A stretch of DNA of 64,000 bases from assembly GCF_030272615.1 (NCBI RefSeq), contig NC_081405.1:309032374-309096373 (forward strand), read 5' to 3'. The notes beneath the pieces are model-generated. The model did no database searches. It was given only the letters and a program-made list of their open reading frames with translations, and was not told where the DNA came from. A program made the translations under genes and the position numbers. Origin of the DNA: Cryptomeria japonica (lineage: Eukaryota > Streptophyta > Pinopsida > Cupressales > Cupressaceae). Positions 1 through 11,322 of this stretch are shown in pieces (the stretch's first letter is position 1; every line of letters begins with the position of its first letter).

Positions 1-75
1 AACAAAATATGCAATATTTTGAAATAAAGTTAGCCACATTGATGCAAGACTCCTTGGTTTCTTGAAGGTGTATTC
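1..75 (+). repeat. 5' LTR of element A, left fragment
   Basis: This is the left part of a long terminal repeat that is interrupted at 76 by copia-1 and resumes at 7766. It matches 26785-26859 almost base for base. There the same sequence runs uninterrupted into the sequence found here at 7766 onward, so that copy is a natural empty site. The other copy starts with TGTT four bases earlier, so the window opens four bases inside this LTR. The orientation is taken from the TATA box and the coding strand of the body. Confidence 0.85.
71..75. repeat. Target-site duplication of copia-1, left copy
   Basis: The five bases TATTC directly precede copia-1 and recur directly after it at 7761-7765. Five base pairs is the usual duplication length for Ty1/copia integration. 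In the empty paralogous site near 26855-26859 the sequence is present once. Confidence 0.92.
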
Positions 76-1570
76 TATTAGCATTTGGCATTATAACAGA
101 CAAAGGGAGATTGTTGACATTTCAATAAGGATATTAAGAAGGTTGTTGATGATTATGGATATAACTAATTAAGGATGTTTACTGTCATAATATTATTATT
201 TTGTCATTGATGTCAAGAAATTGATTTTATAATTCAGTATAATGTTGCCATATCTTGAGAAGTATGATTTGAAGAATATAAAGATGTCGGTAAAAGACAC
301 AGAAAGATTATGATGAATAAGAAGATGAATAAGGTATTCAATGGGCAACTATTACCGAGTCAGACAATGATGAGATCATGATGTTTAGATTGTTTCGACA
401 TCATACATATGTTGTAACTTGTAAGGTTAATACTATACTATGTTACCAAGCAAAGAACCTAGTCAGTAAACCCTAAGGTTATCACTATCGGTTAATGAAG
501 GCGGAATGTCTACCGAGTGAAGTTTAGTATTTACCAAGTTGTAACCGAGTTATAACCGAGCTGTAACAGAATGCATTAAATGGCTACATGCGTTATTTAA
601 TGAAGGAAGCTGATGAGCTAGAACTGATTAAATGATTTATATGTCGTAAATGAAGTTTGTTAAGAATCTATGGAAATGGAAGATCGAAACGAGGATCTAC
701 AGTGCAGATTGAACCACAATTCCCTAGCACAGGTTCCAAGGCAGGGTAAAACATTTTTCAGATCGAAAGATGCATTGAACTTGGTCAAGTTTGAAGATCT
801 GATGGCTATGATTGATCATGGGAAATGTCATCAAGAAGATTAAGCGGTTAGCTAATTGTTTATAAATAGAGAACTGTTGATAAACAATGCATGCAGGCAA
901 GTGTATGCACAAGGATGCTACATAGTGATTACCGAGCACTGAAGCTTGAAGACCTGTTTGAATAAAAGAGTATAGAAGCCCAGCAGATGGACAAGATTAG
1001 TTCTATGTCTAGATTAAAAAATAAGAATCTGCTTTAGCATTTTAGATGTGAAGTTGCAGATAGATTTTTATTACTTTTATTTTGTGAAGTGACAGAAAAT
1101 CTCTTAACTGAGTGGACTTAACAGTCTTATTTGTAAAACCCTCTAGCAAGGTGACATTCTGATTGAGTGTTTGAAATCCTTTAACAAGGTCACTTCTAAC
1201 AAGGTGAAGATCCTAACAGATCTGAGGGAAATCCTTGACCGGGTCACATCTAGCAATGTGTTTGTAATCTTTAACAGGATTATCTTTTAACCGAGCATAC
1301 TCTAGAAGAATATATTTCTTAGTGGGTTCGAAATCCTATAGTGGTTTTTCCCTATTTGGGTTTCCATGTTAAATCTAGTGTTATGAGGTTTATGATGTTT
1401 ATATGTTTTTGATTTTGCATGTTTAACAATATTTGTTATATTACTAAAGTATATGTTACCGAGGTTGAATCTGATGTTTTTATGGAAGATTAAGTTTGTA
1501 TGATTCACCCCCCCCCCCCAGATCTTGTTGGCTATTGGATCTATACTTACATTTAGTATCAGAACTATCA
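76..1570 (+). repeat. Copia-1 5' LTR
   Basis: It pairs with 6242-7760. The right end is CA; the left end is TA where the 3' copy has TG. A TATA box (TATAAATA) lies at 861-868. The right end has a GTGGG...ATCCT hairpin remnant near 1323-1338, a TTTCCCTATTTGGG block and a run of 12 C at 1508-1519. The hexamer ACCGAG occurs about seven times and recurs in the body. Confidence 0.93.
861..868 (+). promoter_or_regulatory. TATA box of copia-1 5' LTR
   Basis: The sequence TATAAATA lies about 710 bp before the LTR end and is kept in the 3' LTR at 7045-7052. This position is consistent with the U3/R boundary. It is the only good TATA element conserved in both LTRs. Confidence 0.7.
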
Positions 1571-1571
1571 A

Positions 1572-1585
1572 TTGGTATCACAGCC
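1572..1585 (+). other. Primer binding site of copia-1 (initiator Met tRNA)
   Basis: TTGGTATCACAGCC starts one base after the 5' LTR. The usual plant copia site complementary to the initiator Met tRNA 3' end is TGGTATCAGAGC, so there is one mismatch (C for G). Confidence 0.88.
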
Positions 1586-1634
1586 TTGGACTCTAGAAGA
1601 AAAGTTTAAAGGCACTTGAGTTAAAGATCTAAAG

Positions 1635-2747
1635 ATGTATAAGAGGGATGCACCAAAGTTGAACAAGTCAAGATTCTCTACATGGCAGAAAAGGATGAAG
1701 CTGCATCTATCAAGAGTTGGAGAATATGTTGTATACTATCTAGAGAATGATTTTGTTACACCGAGCACCTATCCATTGACAATGGAAGAGATAAAAGAAA
1801 AGCAAGAACATATTCAAGCAATGATTGAAATAATATTTGGATTGACCGATTCAGAGTTTAATGATCTAGAAGGCTTCAATCATGCAAAGGCAATGTGGGA
1901 TAAGCTCATATCAGTATATGGAGGAGATGAACATGTTAAAAGAGCAAAAGTAGATAGTCTAAGAGGACAACTTGAATCCATGAGGATGAATGAAGTTGAG
2001 AACATAACTCAGTACAGTACAAGACTAAAGGAGATTGTCAATCAAATCAAAGGAGCAGGTGGAACTATTGAAGAAAAGGATATAACAAGTAAGTTGTTAA
2101 GAACCCTTCTACTAGCTTATGCAATCCGAGTCTCTGCAATCAATGAATTGAGGTCTATACCTAATATGCTAGTTTCTTTAGATGCTACTATTGGTAAGCT
2201 ACATGCATTTGAGTTAAGTAACTTTGATAACAGTGGATCTTCGGTAAATAAAGTTGAATCTGCATTTAGTTCTTTTCATCTTGATGAATATAATGATTAC
2301 AATGAAAGAAAGTATAAGTACTCTGAAGGAGATCATAGTGGAGCAAGTGAAAGATTTCGTAAGAACATGCAAGAAGTAAACAAAATGTATGAGGAAATCA
2401 GAAAGCAAGAAGAGTTTGAAGCACTATTAGCCAGAAGGTTACTGAGAGGAAAAGGTAAGTATAAAGGAAAACTACCTTTGAAATGTTTCAATTGTGATAA
2501 GATAGGACATATGGCTTCTAACTATCCTGACAAAGACTCTACTGAAAAGAGAGATTACCAAGATGACAAACAAAAGGATAATCATTACAGAGGACACCGA
2601 TACTTCAGAAGAAGAGATAGAAAGACATGCTTAATAGCCGATGAGGAATCCAATGATGATAAATCATATGACACTGATATAGAGGAAGTAGTTTATGTGG
2701 CTATCAAACATGGATTAGATGAAGAAAAGTATGAAGAAAAGCCCTAA
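1635..2747 (+). pseudogene. Copia-1 gag (capsid and zinc knuckle)
   Basis: This is a 370-codon open frame. Residues about 1-180 form the copia gag domain of the UBN2 type, with the W-D-L...YGG and LR.QLESMRM blocks that assemble the particle. Near residue 285 there is a CCHC zinc knuckle for RNA binding (C-F-N-C-x4-H) whose last cysteine is replaced by tyrosine (SNYP where a CP pair is expected). The tail is acidic and lysine-rich. The first ATG lies 64 bases after the LTR, close to the primer site, as expected. The frame ends in a stop where pol continues one frame over, so gag and pol were once one polyprotein and a one-base shift near 2745 now separates them. Confidence 0.9.
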
Positions 2748-5700
2748 TATCTCACATAAACACTAATGATTCTTGGATCATAGATAGTGGATGCTCACAT
2801 CATATGACAGGAGATAAACACAAGTTTGTTATATTAGAAGATTATGATGGAGGCTATGTTAGATTTGGCAATGATGCACCATGTCCGGTAAGAGGTAAAG
2901 GATCCATAACACTTCTTGACAATGCTAAATGTAATGATGTTTATTGGGTTGAAGGTTTGAAATACAATTTGTTGAGTGTAGCATAGCTAAACAACACAAG
3001 TTACCGAATAGAATTTCAGAAAGGAATTGTCAAAGTTAATGACAAGAATGGAAAGTTAGCTGCTACCGGGACACAAACAAAAGGTAACACATTTCACCTT
3101 GAGTCAACTCAGAACAAGTGTTTGTATGCAAAGATGGATGATACCTGGTTATGGCATAAAAGGTTTTGTCATGTAAATTTTTATAATCTAATCAAAATAA
3201 GTAAGAAGCACCAAGTAAGAGGTCTACCAAGTCTTGAAAAACCTAAGAATACTATGTGCTGAGGATGCCAAATGGGTAAGATGACAAGATCAAGCTTTAC
3301 AAGTAAGTCTTACACTTCTAAGGGAGTTTTAGATCTTGTGCACATTGATCTTTGTGGTCCTACAAAAGTTCAAAGTTATTATGGTGATAAATATTTCATA
3401 TTATTTGTGGATGACTATTCAAGGATGATGTCAGTAATGTTTTTAAATGATAAATCAGAAGCATTTCAAATGTTTAAATGGTACAAGGCAAGAGTTGAAA
3501 ATGAAACAGGAAGACAACTGAAATGTCTTAGATCAAATAGAGGAGTAGAGTTCACATCTAATGAATTCAACTTATTCTACAATGATCATGGTATTAAAAG
3601 ACAAGTCTCTACACCGAGAACTCCATAGCAGAATGGAATAGCTAAGAGAAGAAACAGATCTATTGTGGATTGTGCTAGAACACTGATGATTGAAAAGAAG
3701 GTGCCACAAACATTTTGGAGAGAAGCAATAAGCACAACAGTTTACACCTTGAACCGAGTACAATTGAAGAAAGGTACTTTGAAGACACCATATGAAATCT
3801 AGTATGATAAGAAACCTAATGTAAGTTATTTTAAAATCTTTGGAAGTAGATGCTATGTTCACAAAGATGATAGAAATGGCAAGTTTGATCAGAAGAGTGA
3901 AGAAGGAACATTTCTAGGTTATTCTTCTAGAAGCAAAGCATTTAAATGTCTGATCAAATCATCTAACAAAATAGTAGAAAGTGCAAATGTGAAAATTGAT
4001 GAATTTGCAGAAAGAAATGATGAAGGAAATTCCAAGGAGCCAGAAGACTATGATGAATTTGTCTATGTTCAACCAACAAGTCTTACCAAGAAAACTGTTG
4101 AAGAAAATGAAGAGAATATCCAATTACCAAGTGATGAAGAAGATCATACAGAGCCTATCGAGCCTATATTAGCCAAGTATGTTAAAAGACATCTTGCACC
4201 AAGTCAGATTATAGGAGATAAGGATGATCCAGTGATGACAAGGAACAAACTGAGATAGAACACATGTTTGATATATGAATTTGAACTGAGAATAGTGAAA
4301 GAGGCATTTAACAATGAAGATTGGATAAATGCTATGATAGAAGAGATTGATCAAATCAAGAAGAATGACACATGGACACTAATCCCAAGACCGAAGGACA
4401 AAAATGTAATCGGTACAAAGTGGATTTTCAGAAAAAAGCTAAATGAAAAAGGAGAGGTCATTCGAAACAAAGCAAGACTAGTTAGCAAAGGTTATGCTCA
4501 AGAAGAAGGAATTGATTATGGTGAAACTTTTGCACCTGTTGCTAGACTTGAAGGAGTAAGAACATTGTTGGCATATGCTACTTTCAAAAACTTCAAGATA
4601 TATCAAATGGATGTCAAATCTACATTTCTTAATGGAATATTAGAAGAAGAAGTTTTTATTGAACAACCTGAAGGATTTGTTGAAGACAATAATAAAGATC
4701 AGGTATGTAAATTGAACAAAGCTTTATATGGTTTGAAACAAGCACCTAGAGCATGGTATGAAAGATTGCACTCTTATTTGATTAAGATTTGTTTTATAAG
4801 GACAAGTGAGAACAACAATATGTACATGAAGAATGATGAAAATGGAATACTGATCTCAACCATATTTGTTGATGATATTATATTTTGTGGAAATGACTCT
4901 TTATGCAAGAACTTTGGAAATGAAATGAGCAAAGAATTTGAGATGTCATTAATCGGTGAGATAAAGTATTTTATAGGTTTACAGATACTGCAAATGAAAA
5001 ATGAGATTTTCAATACTCAATCCAAGTACATAATGGAAATCTTGAAGAAATTTGGAATGGAGGATTCAAAACCAATAAGTACTCCTATGACTACCAACTA
5101 TAAATTATCAAAGAATGATGAATCTGCATCGATTGATGAGACACTTTACCGATCCATGATTGGAAAGCTACAATATGTTGTTCACAACAGACCAGACATA
5201 GCACATGCAGTAGGTATATTTGCAAGATTCTCTGCAAATCCTAAGGAAACACACATGACAACAATCAAAAGAATTTTTAGATACTTGAAAGGCACTGAGG
5301 ATTATGGCTTAGTATATCAGAAAGGAGATTTTGATTTAAAAGTTTATACTGATGTTGATTGGGCAGGCAACATTTATGATAGAAAAAGAACAAGTGGAGG
5401 AGCTTTCTTTTTAGGACAAAGACTAGTGAGTTGGCTTAGCAAGAAACAAGGATGTGTTTCACAATCAATAGCAGAAGCTGAATACGTTGTTGCAGCATTG
5501 AATTGTACTAACATTGCATGGATCAAACAACTGTTGGAAGGTATAAATGAGAAAGTTACCGAGCCAGTAACTATTTTCTATGACAATACTAGTGCCATTA
5601 ACATTTCAAAAAATCTTGTTATGCACTCTAAGATAAAGCACATCTCTATCAAATATCATTATCTTAGAGAAGAAGCTCAAGAGAAGAAAGTGGTGTTGGA

Positions 5701-5815
5701 GTATGTTAGCACAAAGGAACAAATAGCAGATATCTTCACCAAGCCACTACCAAGGGACACTTTTGAATATCTCAGAAGTAAGTTAGGGGTCCTACCCCTA
5801 TCTTCTACTCATTGA
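2748..5815 (+). pseudogene. Copia-1 pol: protease, integrase, reverse transcriptase, RNase H
   Basis: One frame carries all copia pol domains. The protease has D-S-G-C at 2783-2794. The integrase zinc site (H...H...C...C, 3150-3270) is followed by the catalytic core with DLVHIDLCGP and VDDYSR. The RT (about 4300-5000) has [34 protein letters not shown] and the catalytic F-V-D-D at 4865-4876. RNase H runs from about 5345 to 5740, with [15 protein letters not shown] and DNTSAI, and the reading ends after the conserved KPLPRDTF block. In-frame stops lie near 2984, 3260, 3626, 3800 and 4256. The 515-codon stretch 4268-5815 is intact, which suggests a moderate age. The order protease-integrase-RT-RNase H defines Ty1/copia. 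Confidence 0.95.
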
Positions 5816-6229
5816 CTGAGTTTTGTGAAAGCATCAATCCGATGACTCTATCGAATATCTTTTAGGAGTTGATGCTGATTTACACACTTTAGGAGGTTTT
5901 CTAAAGTTGTACAGGAAATATTACAAGAAACAATACGGGATACCATATAGGGAACAGGAATTGAAGACAAACTGCTCTGACTGAGACTAAATTGACACAT
6001 TACAGTAGGAATTATGTTTTAGTTCTTTACTTTTTGGCATTTTTGTCAAAGGGTGAGAAAACTGAGAAAGGGGAGAAGACTAAGATTCGAAAGAAGACTG
6101 AAAGAAAATAGGAGAAGTCTAATGTATGGGGGAGAAAATCTATTGACATCAGGAGAGCATTTCAACATTTCAGAATTACAACAATCTGAATCTTTTAAGG
6201 TCAAATAAATTGGTTTTGCCATCAATGCC
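5816..6229 (+). other. Copia-1 3' untranslated internal region
   Basis: About 410 bp lie between the pol stop and the polypurine tract. I see no coding potential. It is purine-rich toward the right (GGGAGAAGAC-like repeats at 6060-6130), which is common upstream of copia polypurine tracts. Confidence 0.7.
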
Positions 6230-6241
6230 AAAGGGGGAGAT
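6230..6241 (+). other. Polypurine tract of copia-1
   Basis: AAAGGGGGAGAT directly precedes the TGTTAG start of the 3' LTR. It primes plus-strand synthesis. The same tract with the same left flank (ATCAATGCC) recurs before the copia-3 LTR at 25868-25879. Confidence 0.9.
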
Positions 6242-7760
6242 TGTTAGCATTTGGCATTATAACAGACAATGGGAGATTGTTGACATTTCAATAAGGATAC
6301 TAAGAAGGTTGTTGATGATTATGGATATAACTGATTAAGGATGTTTACTGTCTTAATATTATTATTTTGTCATTGATGTCAAGAAATTGATTTTATAATT
6401 CAGTATGATGTTGCCATATCTTGAGAAGTATGATTTGAAGAATATAAAGATGTCGGTAAAAGACATAGAAAGATTATGATGAATAAGAAGATGAATAAGG
6501 TATTCAAAGGGAAATTATTACCGAGTCAGACAATGATGAAATCATGATGTTTAGATTGTTTCGACATCATACATATGTTGTAAATTGTAAGGTTAATACT
6601 ATACTATGTTACCAAGAAAAGAACCTAGTTAGTAAACCCTAAGGTTATCGCTATCAGTTAATGAAGGCGGAATGTATACCGAGTGAAGTTTAGTATTTAC
6701 TAAGTTGTAACTGAGTTGTAACCGAGCTGTAATAGAATGCATTAAATGGTTACATGTGTTATTTAATGAAGGAAGTTGATGAGCTGGAACTGATTAAATG
6801 ATTGGTATGCCATAAATGAAGTTTGTTAAGAATCTATGGCAATGGAAGATCAGCAGGAAGATCTACAGTGCAGATTGAATTGTAATACCCTAGCACAAGT
6901 TCAAAGAAATGTATGCAAGTTCCAAGGTAGGGTAAAACATTTTCAGATCGAAAGATGCATTGAACCTGGTCAAGTTTGAAGATCTGATGGCTATGATTGA
7001 TCATGGGAAATGTGATCAAGGAGATTAAGCGGTTAGCTAATTGTTTATAAATAGGGAACTGTTGATAAACAATGCATGCGGGCAAGTGTATGCACATGGA
7101 TGCTACATAGTGATTACCGAGCACTAAAGCTTGAAGACCTGTTTGAATAATAGAGTATAGAAGCCCAACAAATGGACAAGATTAGTTCTATGTCTAGATT
7201 GTATTGAACAAATAAGAATTTGCTTTAGCATTTTAGATGTGAATTTGCAGATAGATATTTATTACTGTTATTTTGTGAAGTGACAGAAAATCTCTTAACC
7301 AAGTGGACTTAACAGTCTTATTTGTAAAACCCTCTAGCAAGGTGACATTCTAATTGAGTGTTTGAAATCCTTAAATAAGGTCACTTCTAACAAGGTGAAG
7401 ATCCTAACAGATCTGAGGGAAATCCCTTGACCGGGTCACATCTAGCAATGTGCTTGTAATCTTTAATAGGACTTGCTTTTAACCGAGCATACTCTAGAAG
7501 AGTATATTTCTTAGTGGGTCTGAAATCCCACAGTGGTTTTTCCCTATTTGGGTTTCCACGTTAAATCTGGTGTTGTGAGGTTAATGATGTTTATATGCTT
7601 TTGAGTTTGCATGTTTAACAGTTTTTGTTATATTACTAAAGTATATGTTACCAAGGTTGAATCTGATGTTTTTATGGAAGATTAAGTTTGTATGATTCAC
7701 CGCCCCCTCTCATATTGTTGGCTATTGGATCTGTACTTACATTTAGTATTAGAACTATCA
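6242..7760 (+). repeat. Copia-1 3' LTR
   Basis: It starts TGTTAGCATT and ends ACTATCA, a perfect TG...CA pair, and is followed by the TATTC duplication. It is 24 bp longer than the 5' copy. The TATA box is at 7045-7052. A clean hairpin GTGGG(7514-7518)/CCCAC(7527-7531) is followed by TTTTTCCCTATTTGGGTTTCC. Confidence 0.93.
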
Positions 7761-7765
7761 TATTC
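7761..7765. repeat. Target-site duplication of copia-1, right copy
   Basis: TATTC matches 71-75 exactly. Confidence 0.92.
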
Positions 7766-8880
7766 ATGGAAGCGAATGATGCTTAATGGAATAGTTGAAG
7801 CACGCATGTACTGTAAGAAAATTAGTTGGTGAAAACTACTTATTTATTTCAATAAAGATGACTAGATGATGAGACGGTCACAAAGATCAATGAAGAATAT
7901 GGAGATGGATAAGTACCTCACATTTGTCCTAACTTGAAAGTTATAAGTTTCAAGTTGGTTTTTTGTAAAAGTGCCTATGTCATCTAGTGTAACACAACTT
8001 AGAATTTGAATCTTACTTTTGTAAAATTTAGTTATCCTAACTTGTTTCCAAAAGGTAGTTACTAGAAGTAGTCACTTAGGTAGTTACCCTAAGTGGATTA
8101 GCTAGGTATCTATCCTAAGTAGTTACTTAGGGTGGTTATTCAAAGTGGTTATGAGCTAGTTATCAAGGTAGTTATTGCACAATGCCTATAAATACAAGGC
8201 TATTTCATTTGTAGAGGGTCGCTTACAAAGGGGAGACTATGGAGAAATTCTTAGAGAATTAGTTTGATGAATTTTGTGTTTTCACTTTGTATAGAAGAGT
8301 TCTTCACATTGTATAATTTGATGAAGATAAAAAAGGATGCATTTAGCTCGTATGTGATAGATATGCTTCTTGAGTTATTATCACTAATTTTTCATGTGTC
8401 AAATTAGTGATATCTTTTGTTTATGTACAAATCATCAGTCACGTATCGAAATGCTTACAATTCATGCAATTAATGTAATGAAACACAATCAAGCTTTGGT
8501 ATCTTGGTTTGGATGGGCTAGAGTTACCCATCTCTTCGTATGTTGAGATATTTGGGAGTTAAAACTTATTTTGTGCTTAAATCCCCTTTGTATCAATCAT
8601 CATTTATGAAATCCTATTTGGTGTTCATATGTTTGCCATTGGGTTTTTCATTATTCACTTTTCTTTAGTCTAGTTTTGTCTACATTTTGTACTTTCAGGT
8701 AAAAAGTACACAAAAATCCTTAAAAACCCCATCATACGAGGGAGTTTCCCCTCTCAAATGGAGAGGAAGATTGCAGTTTGATTGCAATCTCTCCAACTAT
8801 TGGTACAGTTGTCATTGTTCATTGGGAGAACAGGGTCAGTTTTGAAGGAGAATTCACAGTGACAAATCCATTTACCAACA
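7766..8880 (+). repeat. 5' LTR of element A, right fragment
   Basis: It continues the LTR begun at 1-75 and matches 26860-27945 to its last base (TTTACCAACA at both ends). It carries a TATA box, TATAAATA, at 8187-8194, and a block of short direct repeats built on TAGTTA/AAGTAGTTACT (8040-8170). After 8880 the two copies diverge at once, which fixes the LTR end. Confidence 0.85.
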
Positions 8881-8998
8881 AATAATTTACGACTCTGTTG
8901 GGGAGCGAAATACCAGTGTGTTTTGTTCCCCATAAATTTTAAGGTACCTTCTTTAGAATGAAGGTTGGTGACTCTATCTGAAAGATCAAATTTAGAAA
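8881..8998 (+). other. Leader of element A with possible primer-binding motif
   Basis: The first bases after the LTR contain ACGACTCTGTTGGGGAGC (8889-8906). This resembles the CGACTC...TGGGGA signature found after 5' LTRs of some Ty3/gypsy elements of the Tat/Ogre group. It starts 8 bp after the LTR, and I could not match it to a specific tRNA, so the primer assignment is tentative. Confidence 0.35.
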
Positions 8999-10040
8999 AA
9001 TGGTTTGGTACAAAGGAAAGTTAGAAAGTGATAGTGAAAGTGATGATGAAGAGTATTTATATCGAAAGAAGCAAGTTCCTGATGAGCCCATGCAAGTTGA
9101 ATTCTTGAAGAGATTTTATGGTGGCATGTAGTTTACTCCTGATAAGATTCATCTCTCCTCATGTCAAATGTTTTAAGATATTGAAGAAAAGCATGGAAAA
9201 GAGATTGGTTTTCTTGCTTGTGATCATTTACCTAAATCAACAACAATCAAGAAAGATGAAGACAAAAGTGATCTTTCTCCTATACCAGTTCCTCAATAGA
9301 ATTAAAGCCTTGATGATCCCAAATAAGTCAACTTCTTGAAGAGTTTCTACAGTGGAAAGAAACTTGATCCTAATGAAATTAATCATTCTCTACTACAGAC
9401 TCTACAAAAGATTTAGGAAAAAGATGCAAGAGAGAACTAAATTCTTGCTCGTGATTGTAGTCTTAAATTAACAATGGATAATAATGATGATGCTCCTTCT
9501 CATCAACCTATTTCTCAATAAAATCAAATTCTCAATTATTCACATATCAAGTTTTTGAAAAGCTTCTATGGAAATAGGAAACTTGATCATGGCAAAGTGC
9601 ACCATTCTTTGCTTCAAACATTGCAAGAGATTGAACAAAAAGATGAGGGAAATAATTATTTTCTTGATGATGAGCACATTCCAGATGAATTGTGATCGAG
9701 GTTTGGAAAATGACCCACCACAATATGCATGTGTCAAGGAAGATGAAGCTATATCAGCTCATAAGGATACATGTAAAAAGAAAGTTCAAGATGAAGTGAG
9801 TGAGGAAGAAAAAGAAGATAGCATCCATGGATGTCGTGAGAATTATGAAGATTACTACAAAAAAAGGAAGTATTTCATCAATCTCAAAATAGGGAGCTTG
9901 AAGAAAAGGTATCAAATGCTTTCCAAGAATGCATGCAGCCCAAGAATGAAGAGAATGGTGAAGAAGAGATGCATAAAGATGAGTCTCAAGTAGTCTTTAT
10001 TCCCAGTTGGTTTCTCAATACTTCATATGATGAATTTCTT
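8999..10040 (+). pseudogene. Element A: decayed protein with three ~73-residue repeats
   Basis: I do not recognise this protein. Reading one frame through stops shows an acidic start (ESDSESDDEEY) and then three tandem repeats of about 72-76 residues, at about 9104, 9332 and 9550. Each has the pattern F-L-K-S/R-F-Y-G, then KLD, then HSLLQTLQEIEQKD, then FL..D. After the repeats comes a Lys/Glu-rich, probably coiled stretch (to about 9990), with a frame change near 9880. At least eight stops and shifts are present. The position just after the 5' LTR is where gag would lie, but no zinc knuckle or capsid motif is visible. It may be a captured gene or a diverged gag of a non-autonomous element. 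Confidence 0.5.
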
Positions 10041-10091
10041 TGTGGATAAGGCATTTGTTGGCTTGATGATGATTATAATGAATTCATCACA

Positions 10092-10894
10092 TGTTGTCAT
10101 TGATGAAATACATACACACACATATGTTTATATTGTCTATCGGTATGACTTCAAGTTATTTATACTACAACCAGTATACTATAGGTTTATTTATAACCGG
10201 TATTTGGTGACAATCGGTATATGCATGGAGATAATCACTTGGTTATACATGTCTCAACATCAACATGAAGATCTAGCGGAGACTATCTCAGAAGTATCAA
10301 GGACAAGCAATTTAACTCTAGTCGGTATTAAGTGTTCCAACCGGGATTCGTAGATTGTGTGATGAGTTATCACCACTGACAGTTTGGTAATATTTTTGTG
10401 ATGTTATGATCACATGACCAGATACACTACACATAGGAAATTGTGTTATGATTTCTTGAGGCTGACAGGAAATTTAAATGTGTATTTATTGACATCACAA
10501 TGAATTATTTTGTATGTGAAAGTGATATATTATGTGAAAAAGAAAAAGTGTTAAGTTGTTGAATATGTTGAGAAGCAGTGTTGAATACACTTAAAAGCAT
10601 CTGATCAAGCAAATATTGTGCTACATAGACATATCAAACAAATCCTGTTGTCTTCTAACAATTATAGTAGAATCAAAATCCCCTATCTGGCTAAGCTCTA
10701 ACAAGATTCATTGTTCAACTCCTCTATGAGGGTGATCTATTAGTATGGATTTAGAAATCCTCTACCCAAGTTACTCCTTATAGGGTACTACATTTTACAG
10801 GGTATAGCTTTTAATCAAGCTTTGGGATCTCTAACAAGATTCGCTCTTAGTAGAGCACTTTGTAGACCTTAACCGGTCATTTATCTATCACTAC
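10092..10894 (+). repeat. Copia-2 solo LTR, left part
   Basis: It starts TGTTGTCATTGATG, a typical copia LTR start in this window, and has scattered ACCGGT/CGGTAT hexamers and a right-hand block of the type found in copia-1 (TCTAACAAGATTC, TTAACCGGTCAT). It breaks at 10894 where the gypsy element begins and resumes at 21997. No copia body is present, so it is a solo LTR. The left flank TCACA and the possible right flank TCAAC match only partly. Confidence 0.7.
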
Positions 10895-11308
10895 AGACAC
10901 TATATGAAATGAAGGGATAAGATTGAGAGGTGTAAAAGAGGTCGGCTATGATTAGAGGGTAGGTAGAGGAAATAAGAAAATAATGAGAGGGTAGGTAGTG
11001 TAGGAATTAAGAGATGAATGACATGTGTCATGGGTAGAAAAGGTTAATGAATTAATTATATAAATAAAGATTTATTTAATTAATAGAAGAAGTGGGATCA
11101 ATTAAATAAATAAAATTATTTATTTAATTTAGGAAAGGATTATTTAAATAAATAAATGTATTTATTTAAATGAGAAATAAGGCTAGAAGAGGATAAATGA
11201 ATTAATTAAATAAATAAAGATTTATTTAATTAATAGAAGAATTAGGCTAAAGTAATTAAATAAATAAAATATTTATTTAATTAGACTGGACAATTTTAGG
11301 TCTCTACA
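10895..11308 (-). repeat. Tat-like element 3' LTR, truncated at the TATA box
   Basis: These 414 bp match 21583-21996, also 414 bp. On the minus strand the LTR starts TGTAGAGACCTAAAA. It stops exactly where the 5' copy has its TATA box (TATAAAAGGA), so R and U5 are missing. The flanking copia-2 LTR also lacks about 25 bp at this junction, so a deletion rather than clean integration made this border. Confidence 0.85.
11051..11283. repeat. Array of five AT-rich hairpins in the U3 region
   Basis: Five inverted repeats follow each other: 11051-11084 (15-bp arms, one mismatch), 11101-11128 (13-bp arms), 11142-11171 (13), 11201-11234 (15) and 11253-11283 (13). All are built on ATTAAATAAATA / TATTTATTTAAT with 2-5 base loops. 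The same five stand in the other LTR at about 21725-21971. Confidence 0.9.
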
Positions 11309-11322
11309 TTTTGCCCCTCTTT
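11309..11322 (-). other. Polypurine tract of the Tat-like element
   Basis: On the minus strand AAAGAGGGGCAAAA directly precedes the TGTAGAG start of the 3' LTR, in the right place to prime plus-strand synthesis. It confirms the minus orientation. Confidence 0.85.

Larger units (their letters stand above)
76..7760 (+). mobile_element. Ty1/copia LTR retrotransposon (copia-1), full-length but decayed
   Basis: This is a complete element in order: 5' LTR (76-1570), initiator-Met tRNA primer binding site (about 1573-1584), gag, pol in the copia order protease-integrase-RT-RNase H, polypurine tract (6230-6241) and 3' LTR (6242-7760). It is flanked by TATTC duplications. Gag and pol are out of frame with each other and pol has five in-frame stops, so it cannot code for its own movement. 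The two LTRs differ by many substitutions and by an indel of about 20 bp near 725 versus 6898, so the insertion is old. It landed in the 5' LTR of element A and is therefore younger than A. Confidence 0.95.
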
